DNA from: Betaproteobacteria bacterium
GTDB taxonomy: Bacteria > Pseudomonadota > Gammaproteobacteria > Burkholderiales > Usitatibacteraceae
DNA length: 64,000 nt
Assembly (NCBI GenBank): GCA_016708825.1
Contig: JADJEZ010000007.1
Coordinates: forward strand, 62,001 to 126,000
Direction of reading: 5' to 3'
The position numbers and the translations under genes are program-made. This document shows, in pieces, positions 1-8,131 of the stretch. The notes below the pieces were generated by a model. It had not been told where the DNA came from, ran no database searches, and saw only the letters and a program-made list of their open reading frames with translations. The stretch's first letter is position 1. Each line of letters begins with the position of its first letter.

Positions 1-583
1 GGAAGTTGAAATCCGCCGTGAGAATGGCCGAAGGCGTCTGCGCGGCGAGATCGAACGGCCCGCGTCCGGCCGTCGGAAAACCGGGCCACGCCGCCCGCCC
101 GCAGGCTTCGTCGTGCAGTTCGCGCAGCCGCGCCGCCTGCGCCGCGCGCTGCACCGGCGAGTAGTACTCGAGGTGCGTGGTGGTCATGCGCACCGGCCCC
201 ATCGGGCAGCGCAGCATCGCCTCGATCGCCACCCGCGGCATGGATTCCTTGCCCGGGTCCGCGGGCCACGGCAGCGCGTGCGTGCGCGCCGAGAGCACCG
301 GAAGGCGCGTGAGGATCAGGTTGCCGAAGCGCCTGCGCCGGCCGGGCCCGTCGACGTCCACGCCGTAGCCGGGAATCGCGGTGTAGCCGGGCAGGAGTGC
401 CGCGAGCTGCGCGAACTGGTCGGCCTGGTCGTTGCCCTCGAGCGCGGGGAAATGGTCGGCGACCTCCTGCAGGTTCAGCACGTCGAAGTCGGCCATCGCG
501 CGGGCATGCGAGACGATGCGCGCGAGGTCCACGCGGCCGTCGATCCCCCGCCCCCACTGGATGTTCCAGGTGATGAGCTTCAC
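1..583 (-). CDS. Endonuclease/exonuclease/phosphatase (EEP) family protein, C-terminus beyond window
   Basis: Reading from a GTG at 583, the first 194 residues match the Mg-dependent EEP fold (DNase I, ExoIII, phosphodiesterases). The N-terminus KLITWNIQWG contains the strand with the metal-binding Asn. LNLQEVADHF holds the catalytic Glu. TTTHLEYYS holds the conserved His region. ADFN at the window edge corresponds to the family GDFN motif. The last part, including the final SDH/DH motif, lies outside the window. No signal peptide is visible, so it is probably cytoplasmic. The upstream secreted-protein gene ends only 7 nt before this start, so the two are probably co-transcribed. Substrate cannot be told; both DNA repair and phosphodiesterase roles exist in this family. 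Confidence 0.85.
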   Translation of the reverse strand, partial: MKLITWNIQWGRGIDGRVDLARIVSHARAMADFDVLNLQEVADHFPALEGNDQADQFAQLAALLPGYTAIPGYGVDVDGPGRRRRFGNLILTRLPVLSARTHALPWPADPGKESMPRVAIEAMLRCPMGPVRMTTTHLEYYSPVQRAAQAARLRELHDEACGRAAWPGFPTAGRGPFDLAAQTPSAILTADFNF

Positions 584-590
584 GGGTGTT

Positions 591-1358
591 CTAGAACGCG
601 AGCCGGGTGATGCGCTTCGCGCCTGTCCCGAGCCCCGTCACCCCGTAGGTGAGGGTCGCGTAGCCTTCCTCGCCCGCCTGCTGCTCGAAGACGAGTGTTG
701 CCTGGCCCACGGGCGCGATCGAGACCAGGGCCGGGTCGAAGGCCGGCGCGAAGAAGGGCGGCCCGGCGGTGCGGTAGACCGTCCCGGTCCAGCGCGTGGC
801 GTTCTCCCAGCGCCCTTCCTGGATCGTGTACCAGGTCGGCGCGCCGGCCGCGTCGTACACGTACCACGCGGCGATGGCCACGCCGGTGGCGCTTTGGTGG
901 AACGACAGCCCCCAGCCCGATTCCGCGGGCCGGTACCACTGGCCCGAGTGATCGGCGAGCGGGCGGGGCGGCGGCGGGAAGACCGCGATCGCGGGCCGGT
1001 CGAGCACCTGGAAGTCGATCGTCTCCAATGGCGGCAGCACGATGTCGCCGTTCAACGCGCGCACGATCACGCGCCAGGCTCCCGGGGCGAGAGAACCCAG
1101 GCGGATGTCGACAATGCGCGGCGGACCAGGCACGAGACAGTTGTTCTGGCGCGTCCGCACCTCGATCGCGCCCTGGGAAAACGCCACCGCGACCGTGTCC
1201 TCGGCAAAGACGCAGGAGTCCACCGTCATGCGCAGGTGCACGGGGTCGAAAGCGTAGGGCTGCTCGGGCACGAGGCGGGAGGCGGCGAGCGCAGGTGGTG
1301 CCCCGGCGAGGGCCCAGAGGCCGGCCAGGCAGGCGAGAACGGCTGGGAGCTTCATCAT
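591..1358 (-). CDS. Secreted protein with C-terminal ESGWG/WY domain
   Basis: This 255-residue protein starts with a clear Sec signal peptide (MMKLP, then a hydrophobic stretch ending PPALA-A). Residues 30-130 look like a beta-rich domain. From about 140 on it carries a module marked by GQWYRPAESGWGLSFHQ, an AAWYVYD..G.PTWYTI core, a TGTVYRT strand and the ending ITRLAF. The same module occurs in the secreted protein encoded at 42512-43405, which is unrelated over its N-terminal half. I know this module only as a recurring domain of secreted betaproteobacterial and gammaproteobacterial proteins without a defined function. It lies between the ABC-importer operon and the EEP nuclease on the same strand. 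Confidence 0.75.
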   Translation of the reverse strand: MMKLPAVLACLAGLWALAGAPPALAASRLVPEQPYAFDPVHLRMTVDSCVFAEDTVAVAFSQGAIEVRTRQNNCLVPGPPRIVDIRLGSLAPGAWRVIVRALNGDIVLPPLETIDFQVLDRPAIAVFPPPPRPLADHSGQWYRPAESGWGLSFHQSATGVAIAAWYVYDAAGAPTWYTIQEGRWENATRWTGTVYRTAGPPFFAPAFDPALVSIAPVGQATLVFEQQAGEEGYATLTYGVTGLGTGAKRITRLAF

Positions 1359-1444
1359 GGCGCGATCCTGATCGAGTCACGGGTGGACGCGATTTTGCAC
1401 CGGAACCGCCCCCTTCGGACAGGCCGGAAGCCCCGACCCGATCC

Positions 1445-2272
1445 TCAGCGAATGCCCGCCCGCATGAACGACTGCACGAACTGCCGCTGGAAGAGGAGAA
1501 ACCCCACGAGCAGCGGCGCGGAGGTCATGAGGGTGGCCGCCGTGATGATCGACCAGTCGATGCCCTGGTCGCCCGAGGAGAAGACCTGCAGTCCCACGGT
1601 GACGGGGCGCGAGCCCACGGAATTGGTGACGATCAACGGCCAGAGGAAGTTGTTCCAGTGGTAGCTCACCGAGACCAGCCCGTAGGCGAGGTACACGGGT
1701 TTCGCGAGCGGCACGTACACCTTGAGGAGCACCGCGAGCGGCCCGGCGCCCTCCACGCGCGCGGCCTCGTCCAGTTCCTTCGGCACGGTCTTGAAGGTCT
1801 GGCGCAGCAGGAAGATCCCGAAGGCGGACGCGATGTACGGCAGGCCGATGGCGGGAATGGAGTCGAGGATTCCCAGGCGCCACATCGTGCGGTAGTTCTC
1901 CACGATGAGGACGTCCGGCATGATCATGAGCTGCACCAGCACGAGGATGAAGGCGATGTCCTTGCCCGGGAACTCGAAGCGCGCGAAGGCGTAGGCGGCG
2001 AGGGTGCACAGCACGAGCTGGCAGGAGAGCACCATCGTCACCAGCGCGAAGCTGTTGAGGAAGTAACGCGCGAAGGGCGCGGCCTCCCAGGCGCGGACGA
2101 AATTCTCCAGCGTGAGCGGCGCGAGGATCTCGAAGCGCGCCGAGTACTCCGACGGGTGGAACGCCGTCCACACCGCGTAGGCGAGCGGCAGGATCCAGAG
2201 GATCCCGAGCAGCCACGCCGCCACGGTCTCGAGCGCAAGCCAGGGCCCCCGCGGCTCGTAGAGCCTGCTCAC
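1445..2272 (-). CDS. Carbohydrate ABC transporter permease (UgpE/MalG type)
   Basis: This 275-residue inner-membrane protein has six hydrophobic segments and the MalG/UgpE-type EAA loop (ELDEAARVEGAGPLAVLLKV) that docks onto the ATPase. The N-terminus SRLYEPRGPWLALE leads into the first membrane helix. The GTG start at 2272 is chosen because it overlaps the stop of the upstream permease by 4 nt (GTGA), typical of translational coupling. It is the last gene of an ATPase, binding protein, permease, permease operon read leftward. Family membership (CUT1, sugar or sugar-phosphate uptake) is clear. The substrate is not. Confidence 0.9.
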   Translation of the reverse strand: MSRLYEPRGPWLALETVAAWLLGILWILPLAYAVWTAFHPSEYSARFEILAPLTLENFVRAWEAAPFARYFLNSFALVTMVLSCQLVLCTLAAYAFARFEFPGKDIAFILVLVQLMIMPDVLIVENYRTMWRLGILDSIPAIGLPYIASAFGIFLLRQTFKTVPKELDEAARVEGAGPLAVLLKVYVPLAKPVYLAYGLVSVSYHWNNFLWPLIVTNSVGSRPVTVGLQVFSSGDQGIDWSIITAATLMTSAPLLVGFLLFQRQFVQSFMRAGIR

Positions 2273-3147
2273 TGGTAGTGCACCTTCTTGTCGAGGAACA
2301 CGAACTGCCCGATGGCCGCCGCCGCGAGGATCGCGAGCAGCACCAGCGTGAGGGCCGCGGCATAGCCCGTGTCCCAGAAGCTGAAGCCCACCTGGTAGAT
2401 GTGGAAGAGCAGGAGCGAGGTCGCGTTGTTGGGCCCGCCGCGCGTCATCACCACGATGTGGTCGACGAGGCGGAACGAGTTGATGACCGCGTTCACCAGC
2501 ACGAAGAGCGTGGTGGGCATGAGCAGGGGCAGCACGATGCGGCGCAGGTAGTAGCTCCTCGGCGCGCCCTCCAGCGCCGCGGCCTCGGCGAGCGAGGGCG
2601 GGATCGACTGGAGCGCGGCGAGGTAGAAGATCATGAAGAAGCCGGCGTCCTTCCAGATCGCCACCACCATCACGCAGGCGAGCGCCGTGGACTCCGTGCC
2701 CAGCCAGTTGTGGGTGGCGAAGCCCAGCCCCGTCGTGAACTTCTCCAGCAGGCCGTACTGCGGCGTGTAGAAGAAGAGCCAGATGTTGGCCACCGCGATC
2801 ATGGGCAGGATCGTGGGCGTGAAGAACGCGACGCGCAGCCAGGTGCGGCCGCGCATCGCGGAGTTCACCCACAGCGCCATCACCAGGGCGAGGCCGATGG
2901 ACAGCGGGATGGTGCCGAGCGAGTACCAGACGTTGTTCCAGAGCGACTTCCAGAACACCTCGTCGGCGACCATCACGTGGTAATTCTCCAGCCCCACGAA
3001 GGGGCCGGGCTTTCCGGCGCGCGAGGTCGCGTAGAAGCTGTCGATGATCGTCGCGACGACCGGGAAGTGCGTGAAGAGCGCGAGCAGCGCCGCCGCCGGC
3101 AGCACGAGCAGCCAGCCGGTGACGGCGTTGATCGCGCCGAGCCTCAT
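2269..3147 (-). CDS. Carbohydrate ABC transporter permease (UgpA/MalF type)
   Basis: This 292-residue integral membrane protein resembles UgpA and the permease core of MalF. It has six predicted membrane helices and the EAA loop SLAEAAALEGAPRSYYLRRI at residues 195-215, which couples to the ATPase. The FFTPTILPMIAVANIW segment is characteristic of the family. The start lies 4 nt after the stop of the binding-protein gene, and its stop overlaps the start of the second permease, so all belong to one operon. It should pair with the following permease to form the membrane pore of a CUT1 importer. Confidence 0.9.
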   Translation of the reverse strand: MRLGAINAVTGWLLVLPAAALLALFTHFPVVATIIDSFYATSRAGKPGPFVGLENYHVMVADEVFWKSLWNNVWYSLGTIPLSIGLALVMALWVNSAMRGRTWLRVAFFTPTILPMIAVANIWLFFYTPQYGLLEKFTTGLGFATHNWLGTESTALACVMVVAIWKDAGFFMIFYLAALQSIPPSLAEAAALEGAPRSYYLRRIVLPLLMPTTLFVLVNAVINSFRLVDHIVVMTRGGPNNATSLLLFHIYQVGFSFWDTGYAAALTLVLLAILAAAAIGQFVFLDKKVHYQ

Positions 3148-3151
3148 GGGT

Positions 3152-4439
3152 TCAGCGCTTGTAGGCCCTGAGGATGCGCGCGGCCTCGGCCTGGGAGTCC
3201 TTCATCGCCTCGGCCGGGGACTTCGCGCCCGTGAGCGCCGCCTGCAGCCCGTCGTTCAACGCCTTGGTCACGCGCTGGTTCTCGTGCGTGGAGAGCTCGG
3301 CCACCGAGTACTGCAGCTGGTCGCGCGCGACGGAGGCCACCGGGAAGTCCTTCACGTACGCCTTCATCTTCGCGGTCTCCCACGCGTCGGGGCGCACGGC
3401 GACGTAGCCGGTGTCCATCCCCCACTGGGCGGCGCGCTCGGGCTCGGTCATGAACTTCGCGAACCTGACCGCCGCCTCCTGCTCCGCCTTCGTGGCCTTC
3501 TTGAAGATGTAGAAATTGCCCCCGCCCGTGGGCGAGCCGCGCCGCTTGCTCGCGGGAAGCATCGTCACGCCGAAATCGAACTTGGCGTTCTTCTTCACGT
3601 TGGTGAGGTTGCCCGTCGTGGTCCACATCATGGCGATCTTCTTCTCGAAGAAGTCCTTCGGCGTGGTGCCCCACTCGATCACGCCGGGCGACATCACCTT
3701 GTGCTTGCGGCCGAGATCCACCCAGTACTGCAGGGCATCGACCACCGCGGGCTTGTCGAAGTAGGTCTCGTTGCCGGCGGCGTTCATGAGTTCCACGCCG
3801 TTGGGGGTGGTGAGCCCCTGGAAGAGCCAGTAGGGAAAGCCCGAGGAGGGGATCTGCACGCCCCAGCGCGTGACGTTGCCGGAGGCGTCGCGCACCGTGA
3901 GCTTCTGCGCGTATTCGAGCATCTCCTTCCAGGTGGCCGGGCGCCTTGTTCGGGTCGAGGCCGGCTTCCTTGAAGAGCTCCTTGTTCCAGTAGAGGACGA
4001 TCGTCGAGCGCTGGAAGGGGATGCCCCAGGTCTTGCCGCCCGTCTGGCTGTTGGCCATGAAGGCGGGGTAGAAGCTCGCGATCCATTTCTTGTCGTCGGC
4101 GCTCCTGGCGAAATCGTCGAAGGGCACCACCGCGTCCTCGTCGATGAGCGTGTACATGTCGGTGGACAGGATGATCGCGGTCGCCGGCGGCGTGCCGGCC
4201 TTGTGCGCCGTGATCGCCTTCACCACCGTCTCCTGGTAGGTGCCCGCGTAGACGGGCTTCACCTTGATGCCGGGATTTTCCTTCTCGAAGTCGGCGGCCA
4301 TCTGGTCGACGATCTTCGTGATGGGCCCGCCCACGGCGACGGGGTAGTAGAACGAGATCTCGGTCTGCGCGAGCGCAGCGGTGGCGAGGCACGCGATGCC
4401 TGCGGCGATCGTGCGCCAGGTGGTGCGGACGGTGCTCAT
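3152..4439 (-). CDS. Extracellular solute-binding protein, family 1 (UgpB-like), frameshifted
   Basis: This is the periplasmic substrate-binding subunit of the importer. The ATG at 4439 begins a Sec signal peptide (MSTVRTTWRTIAAGIACLAT, then AALA). TEISFYYPVAVGGP and KVKPVYAGTYQETVVKAI follow, both close to the N-lobe of UgpB-type proteins. The frame breaks near 3940. Translation runs correctly to LDPNKAP, and the remainder (TWKEMLEYAQKLTVRDASG to ILRAYKR) is in another frame, consistent with one extra G in a CCGG context. Both parts are conserved, so a consensus error is more likely than a dead gene. The intact protein would be about 428 residues, normal for the family. The UgpB resemblance hints at glycerol-3-phosphate or a sugar, but does not prove it. 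Confidence 0.8.
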
Positions 4440-4470
4440 GGTGAGTCTCCTCGGGGTTGTCGGCTCGGGC

Positions 4471-5517
4471 TCACGCGGGAATGCGCTCCCCCGTCCGGGC
4501 GTTGAAAAGGTGCTGGCTGTCGGGCCGCCAGGTGAGGCGGATCTCCTCGCCGGGGGCGAGCGGCGCGTGCCGCGGCATGCGGATGAGGAGCGGGTGGCCG
4601 CCCGCGTTTGCGGCGACGATGGAGTCCGCCCCGTGGTACTCGACCGTGTCCACGCGGGCCGGCAGCAGCCCGTCCTCGGCCACGTCGATGTCCTCGGGTC
4701 GCACGCCGAGCGAGGCTTCGTCGGCGCCGGCCCAGGGCGCGCGCGACTCGGTCCCGGCGAAGTGCCAGGCATCGCCCCGGCGCTCGAGCTTCAGGAGGTT
4801 CATGGGCGGGGCGCCGATGAAGCCCGCGGTGAAGGCGGTCCGGGGCGCGCCGTAGAGTTCGTCGGGCGAGCCCACCTGCTCGATCCTGCCGTCGCGCAGC
4901 AGCACCACGCGGTCGGCCATGGTCATGGCTTCCGTCTGGTCGTGGGTCACGTAGACCATGGTGATGCCCAGGCGTCGCTGCAAGGCGCGGATCTCGCGGC
5001 GCATCTCGCCTCTCAGTTGCGCATCCAAATTCGAGAGCGGCTCGTCCATGAGGCAGACGGGTTGCTCGGCGATGATGGCCCGGCCCAGGGCCACCCGCTG
5101 CTGCTGGCCGCCGGAGAGCTGCGAGGGCTTGCGCGCAAGGAGCGGCGAGAGCCCCAGGAGCTCCGCCACGCGCGCGAGCCGCGCGTCGCGTTCGCCGGCG
5201 GCGATTCTGCGCACCTTCAGGCCGAAGACGATGTTCTCGGCGACGCTCAGATGTGGAAACAGCGCGTAGGACTGGAACACCATCGCGAGCCCGCGCTGCG
5301 CGGGCGGCAGCATCGTCACGTCGCGGTCTCCGATCCGGATGGTTCAGCCGCTGGGGACGTCCAGCCCCGCGATGAGCCGGAGCGTGGTCGACTTCCCGCA
5401 GCCCGAGGGGCCCAGCAGCACCACGAAGGAGCCCGGGTCGGCGGAGAAGGAAACCGCGTCGAGGGCGCGAAACGCGCCCCAGTGCTTGCTGACTGCCTCG
5501 AGATGGATGGATGACAC
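4471..5517 (-). CDS. ABC transporter ATP-binding protein (UgpC/MsmK type) with in-frame TGA
   Basis: This is the ATPase of the CUT1 importer: 348 codons from a GTG at 5517. Walker A is GPSGCGKSTTLRLIAGL, the signature is LSGGQQQRVALGRAI, Walker B is VCLMDEPLSNLDA, and a TOBE domain follows after residue 240. Codon 59 (5341-5343) is TGA. It sits between GLDVPSG and TIRIGDRDV with no frame change on either side. Family members normally have a glycine or similar residue there (SGGTIRI), so a single substitution would explain it. It is either a sequencing error or a recent nonsense mutation. The gene precedes the binding protein by 31 nt and diverges from the symporter gene at 5714. Confidence 0.82.
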
Positions 5518-5713
5518 GGGCTTTCCCGGCGGAGGCGCTTCCCGTTCCGGGTGCGCGTTTCTTTTCCCTGCCGAGTCTGCCTGAATCCGCCACCCGAGGA
5601 AACCTGCGCGGGCCGCCCGGAGGCGGCCTTGGGCGGGAGCATTTTCGTACTGCGGTGCAGCATCGAGTTTGCTAGACTGCCGCGCAGTGTTTTCCTCGCC
5701 CCGCGGTGCCGCC

Positions 5714-7162
5714 ATGACCACGCTCGTCCTCTTCACCTTCGCCTACCTCGCCGTCACCATCGCGATCGGCCTGTACGCGGCGAAGTTCGTCCGCAATGCG
5801 AAGGACTACCTCGTCGCGGGCAGGAACCTGCCGCTCTACATGAACGTGGCGACGGTCTTCGCCACCTGGTTCGGGGCGGAGACGGTGCTGTCGGTGTCGG
5901 CCGTCTTCGTGCAGGACGGGCTGGGCGGCGTCCCGGCGGACCCCTTCGGCGCGACCTTCTGCCTCATCTTCGTGGGGCTCTTCTTCGCGCGCGCCTTCTA
6001 CCGGCTGGACCTCCTCACCATCGGGGACTTCTACCGCAAGCGCTACGGCAAGGGCGTGGAGGTCCTCACGAGCCTCGCGGTGACCCTCTCGTACCTCGGC
6101 TGGACCTCGGCGCAGCTGACGGCGCTCGGCATCGTCTTCAATTCCCTCTCCCAGGGCGCGATCTCGCTCGACCAGGGCATCCTCATCGGCGCGGTGATCG
6201 TCCTCATCTACACCACCATGGGCGGCATGTGGTCGGTGGCGCTCACCGACCTCTTCCAGTCCGTGGTGATCGTGCTGGGCCTCTTCTACGTGGCCTGGCT
6301 CGCCACCGGCATGGCCGGCGGCATGGAGACCGTGCTTTCCCACGCCTCCCAGGCGGGCAAGTTCGACATCCTCCCCAAGGGCGGGAGCAAGGAGTGGTGG
6401 GCGTTCGTCGCGGCCTGGGCCACGCTCGCCATCGGCTCGATCCCGCAGCAGGACGTCTTCCAGCGCGTGACCAGCGCGAAGAACGAGAAAACCGCCGTGC
6501 GCGGCACGCTGATCGGCGCCGCGGCCTACTTCGTGCTCGCCTTCGTGCCGATGTACCTCGCCTACTCGGCGCTCCTGGTGAACCCGGAGATGGTCGGCGG
6601 GCTCCTGAAGCAAGAGGGGCGCGAGGTGCAGCTCATTCTCCCGAACCTGGTCCTGCTGCACATGCCGCTCTTCGCGCAGGTGATGTTCTTCGGCGCTCTG
6701 CTCTCGGCGATCCTGTCCACCTCGTCGGGCGCGCTCCTCGCGCCCACGGCGCTCTTCACGGAGAACGTGATGAAGCCCCTCTTCGGCCAGATGCAGGACA
6801 AGCGCTTCCTCCTCACCCTGCGCGTGGTCCTCGTCTTCTTCACCGCGGGCGTGCTCGTGTTCGCGCTGAACAACACCAGCACCATGTACGAGATGGTCCA
6901 GAACGCCTACAAGGTGACGCTCGTGGGCGCCTTCGTCCCGCTCGTCTGCGGCATCTACTGGCGCCGCGCGAGCACCCAGGGCGCGCTCGTCTCCTCGCTC
7001 GTGGGCCTCGCGGTCTGGGCGATCTGCGAGCGCTTCTTCGTGGAATCCGACATCCCCCCGCAGATGTGGGGGCTTTTCGCTTCCGCCATCGGCATGGTCG
7101 CCGCCTCCTGCGCGCCGCAGATCGTCCGCGACGCCCGCCAGGACGCGTTCGAGAAAACCTAG
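5714..7162 (+). CDS. Sodium:solute symporter family protein
   Basis: This 482-residue integral membrane protein has about 13 hydrophobic segments and belongs to the SSF (SLC5-like) superfamily. Supporting stretches are KDYLVAGRNLPLYMNVATVF near the N-terminus (the conserved F.AGR..P motif), the ATWFGAETVLS helix, GDFYRKRYGKGVEVLTSLAV, and SAILSTSSGALLAPTALF, the conserved sodium-site helix. The ATG at 5714 gives the expected N-terminal first helix. An upstream in-frame start at 5669 would add a non-conserved leader. It is transcribed away from the ABC importer. Substrates in this family range from sugars and amino acids to carboxylates, and nothing here decides which. Confidence 0.9.
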   Translation: MTTLVLFTFAYLAVTIAIGLYAAKFVRNAKDYLVAGRNLPLYMNVATVFATWFGAETVLSVSAVFVQDGLGGVPADPFGATFCLIFVGLFFARAFYRLDLLTIGDFYRKRYGKGVEVLTSLAVTLSYLGWTSAQLTALGIVFNSLSQGAISLDQGILIGAVIVLIYTTMGGMWSVALTDLFQSVVIVLGLFYVAWLATGMAGGMETVLSHASQAGKFDILPKGGSKEWWAFVAAWATLAIGSIPQQDVFQRVTSAKNEKTAVRGTLIGAAAYFVLAFVPMYLAYSALLVNPEMVGGLLKQEGREVQLILPNLVLLHMPLFAQVMFFGALLSAILSTSSGALLAPTALFTENVMKPLFGQMQDKRFLLTLRVVLVFFTAGVLVFALNNTSTMYEMVQNAYKVTLVGAFVPLVCGIYWRRASTQGALVSSLVGLAVWAICERFFVESDIPPQMWGLFASAIGMVAASCAPQIVRDARQDAFEKT

Positions 7163-7200
7163 CGGGCGTCCCCCGCGGCCATTGACAGCGCGCGGCTGAC

Positions 7201-7217
7201 CGGGGAATATTTCCCGC
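7201..7217. promoter_or_regulatory. 17-bp palindrome, copy 1, upstream of the DUF6502 gene
   Basis: CGGGGAATATTTCCCGC has perfect GGGAA/TTCCC arms around TAT. It lies 75 nt before the DUF6502 start. The same motif recurs at 11293-11309 and 14032-14048, each time in a promoter region of this gene block. It is a candidate operator. No known regulator is recognised by me for this sequence. Confidence 0.5.
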
Positions 7218-7291
7218 AACAAGGCTGTTCCCCGCAGAGGGAGGTCGAAAGACGACCAGCCGATCGCCAACCAGAGGGGCGCACGGGGAAA

Positions 7292-8131
7292 ATGGGCCGG
7301 CATCTCGCGCCATCGGCGGTACTGCTCGCAAGCATCGCGCGCATCCTGCGCCCGCTCGCGAGGCTGATGATCGCCAACGGAATCCCGCTGCCCGCCGCCG
7401 TGGAGATGCTCAAGCAAGCCTTTGTCAAGGTCGCCGCAGACGACTATCCCCTCGGGGATGCACCGCCGACGGATTCGCGCGTGAGCCTGCTCACCGGCGT
7501 GCACCGCAAGGACGTGAAGCGGCTGCGCGAAGGCGTCCGGCCGGCCGGGTCGGGTGCCAACGCCTCGCTCAACGTGCTCTCCGAAGTGGTCACGCGCTGG
7601 GCGAGCGATCGGCGATACCTCGCCAAGGACGGCAAGCCCCGGGTGCTGCCGCGCTCGTCGAGCGGCGCGGCGCGCAGCTTCGCGGGCCTCGCCTACGGCA
7701 TCTCGAGCGACCTCAAGCCGCGCTCCATCCTGGACGAGCTGCTCCGCCTGGGCATGGTGAGCGTCGACGATGAGGACCGGGTCACGCTCCGCGTGGAGGC
7801 CTTCGTGCCCGCGCGCAGCGGCGACGAGAAGCATTTCTTCTTCGGCGAGAACGCGGGGGACCACCTCGCCGCCGGCGTGCACAACCTCCTCGGGCGCTCG
7901 CCCGCCTATCTCGACCAGGCGGTCTACTCCGACGACCTGAGCCCGGAAGGCGTGAACGATCTCCTGCACCTGTCGCGCGAGCAGTGGTCCGAGGTGCTGA
8001 AGACCCTCGTGCGGGGACCCGCCGAGCTCGAGCTGCGGGACAAGGCCGCGGGCCGGGCGACGCAGCGGCTCAATGTCGGCATGTATTTCTATGCCGAGGA
8101 CAGGGAACCCCCCGTGAAGGACGACTCCTGA
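7292..8131 (+). CDS. DUF6502 family protein, possible DNA-binding regulator
   Basis: This 279-residue soluble protein has no signal peptide or membrane segment and matches what I know of DUF6502. The N-terminal third is helical. It includes TDSRVSLLTGVHRKDVKRLR (residues 64-83), which has the spacing of a helix-turn-helix. The sequence RSILDELLRLGMVSVDDED at 145-165 resembles a winged-helix second domain. On that basis I infer a transcription regulator, but the family has no function I can cite. Its stop overlaps the start of the DUF5666 lipoprotein gene by one base (TGATG), so the two are translationally coupled. One copy of the 17-bp palindrome lies 75 nt upstream, which would fit autoregulation. 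Confidence 0.8.
   Translation: MGRHLAPSAVLLASIARILRPLARLMIANGIPLPAAVEMLKQAFVKVAADDYPLGDAPPTDSRVSLLTGVHRKDVKRLREGVRPAGSGANASLNVLSEVVTRWASDRRYLAKDGKPRVLPRSSSGAARSFAGLAYGISSDLKPRSILDELLRLGMVSVDDEDRVTLRVEAFVPARSGDEKHFFFGENAGDHLAAGVHNLLGRSPAYLDQAVYSDDLSPEGVNDLLHLSREQWSEVLKTLVRGPAELELRDKAAGRATQRLNVGMYFYAEDREPPVKDDS

Noticed and set aside
5341..5343. Selenocysteine at the in-frame TGA of the ABC ATPase
   Set aside because: ABC ATPases use no selenocysteine, the expected residue is glycine, and I saw no convincing hairpin just downstream.
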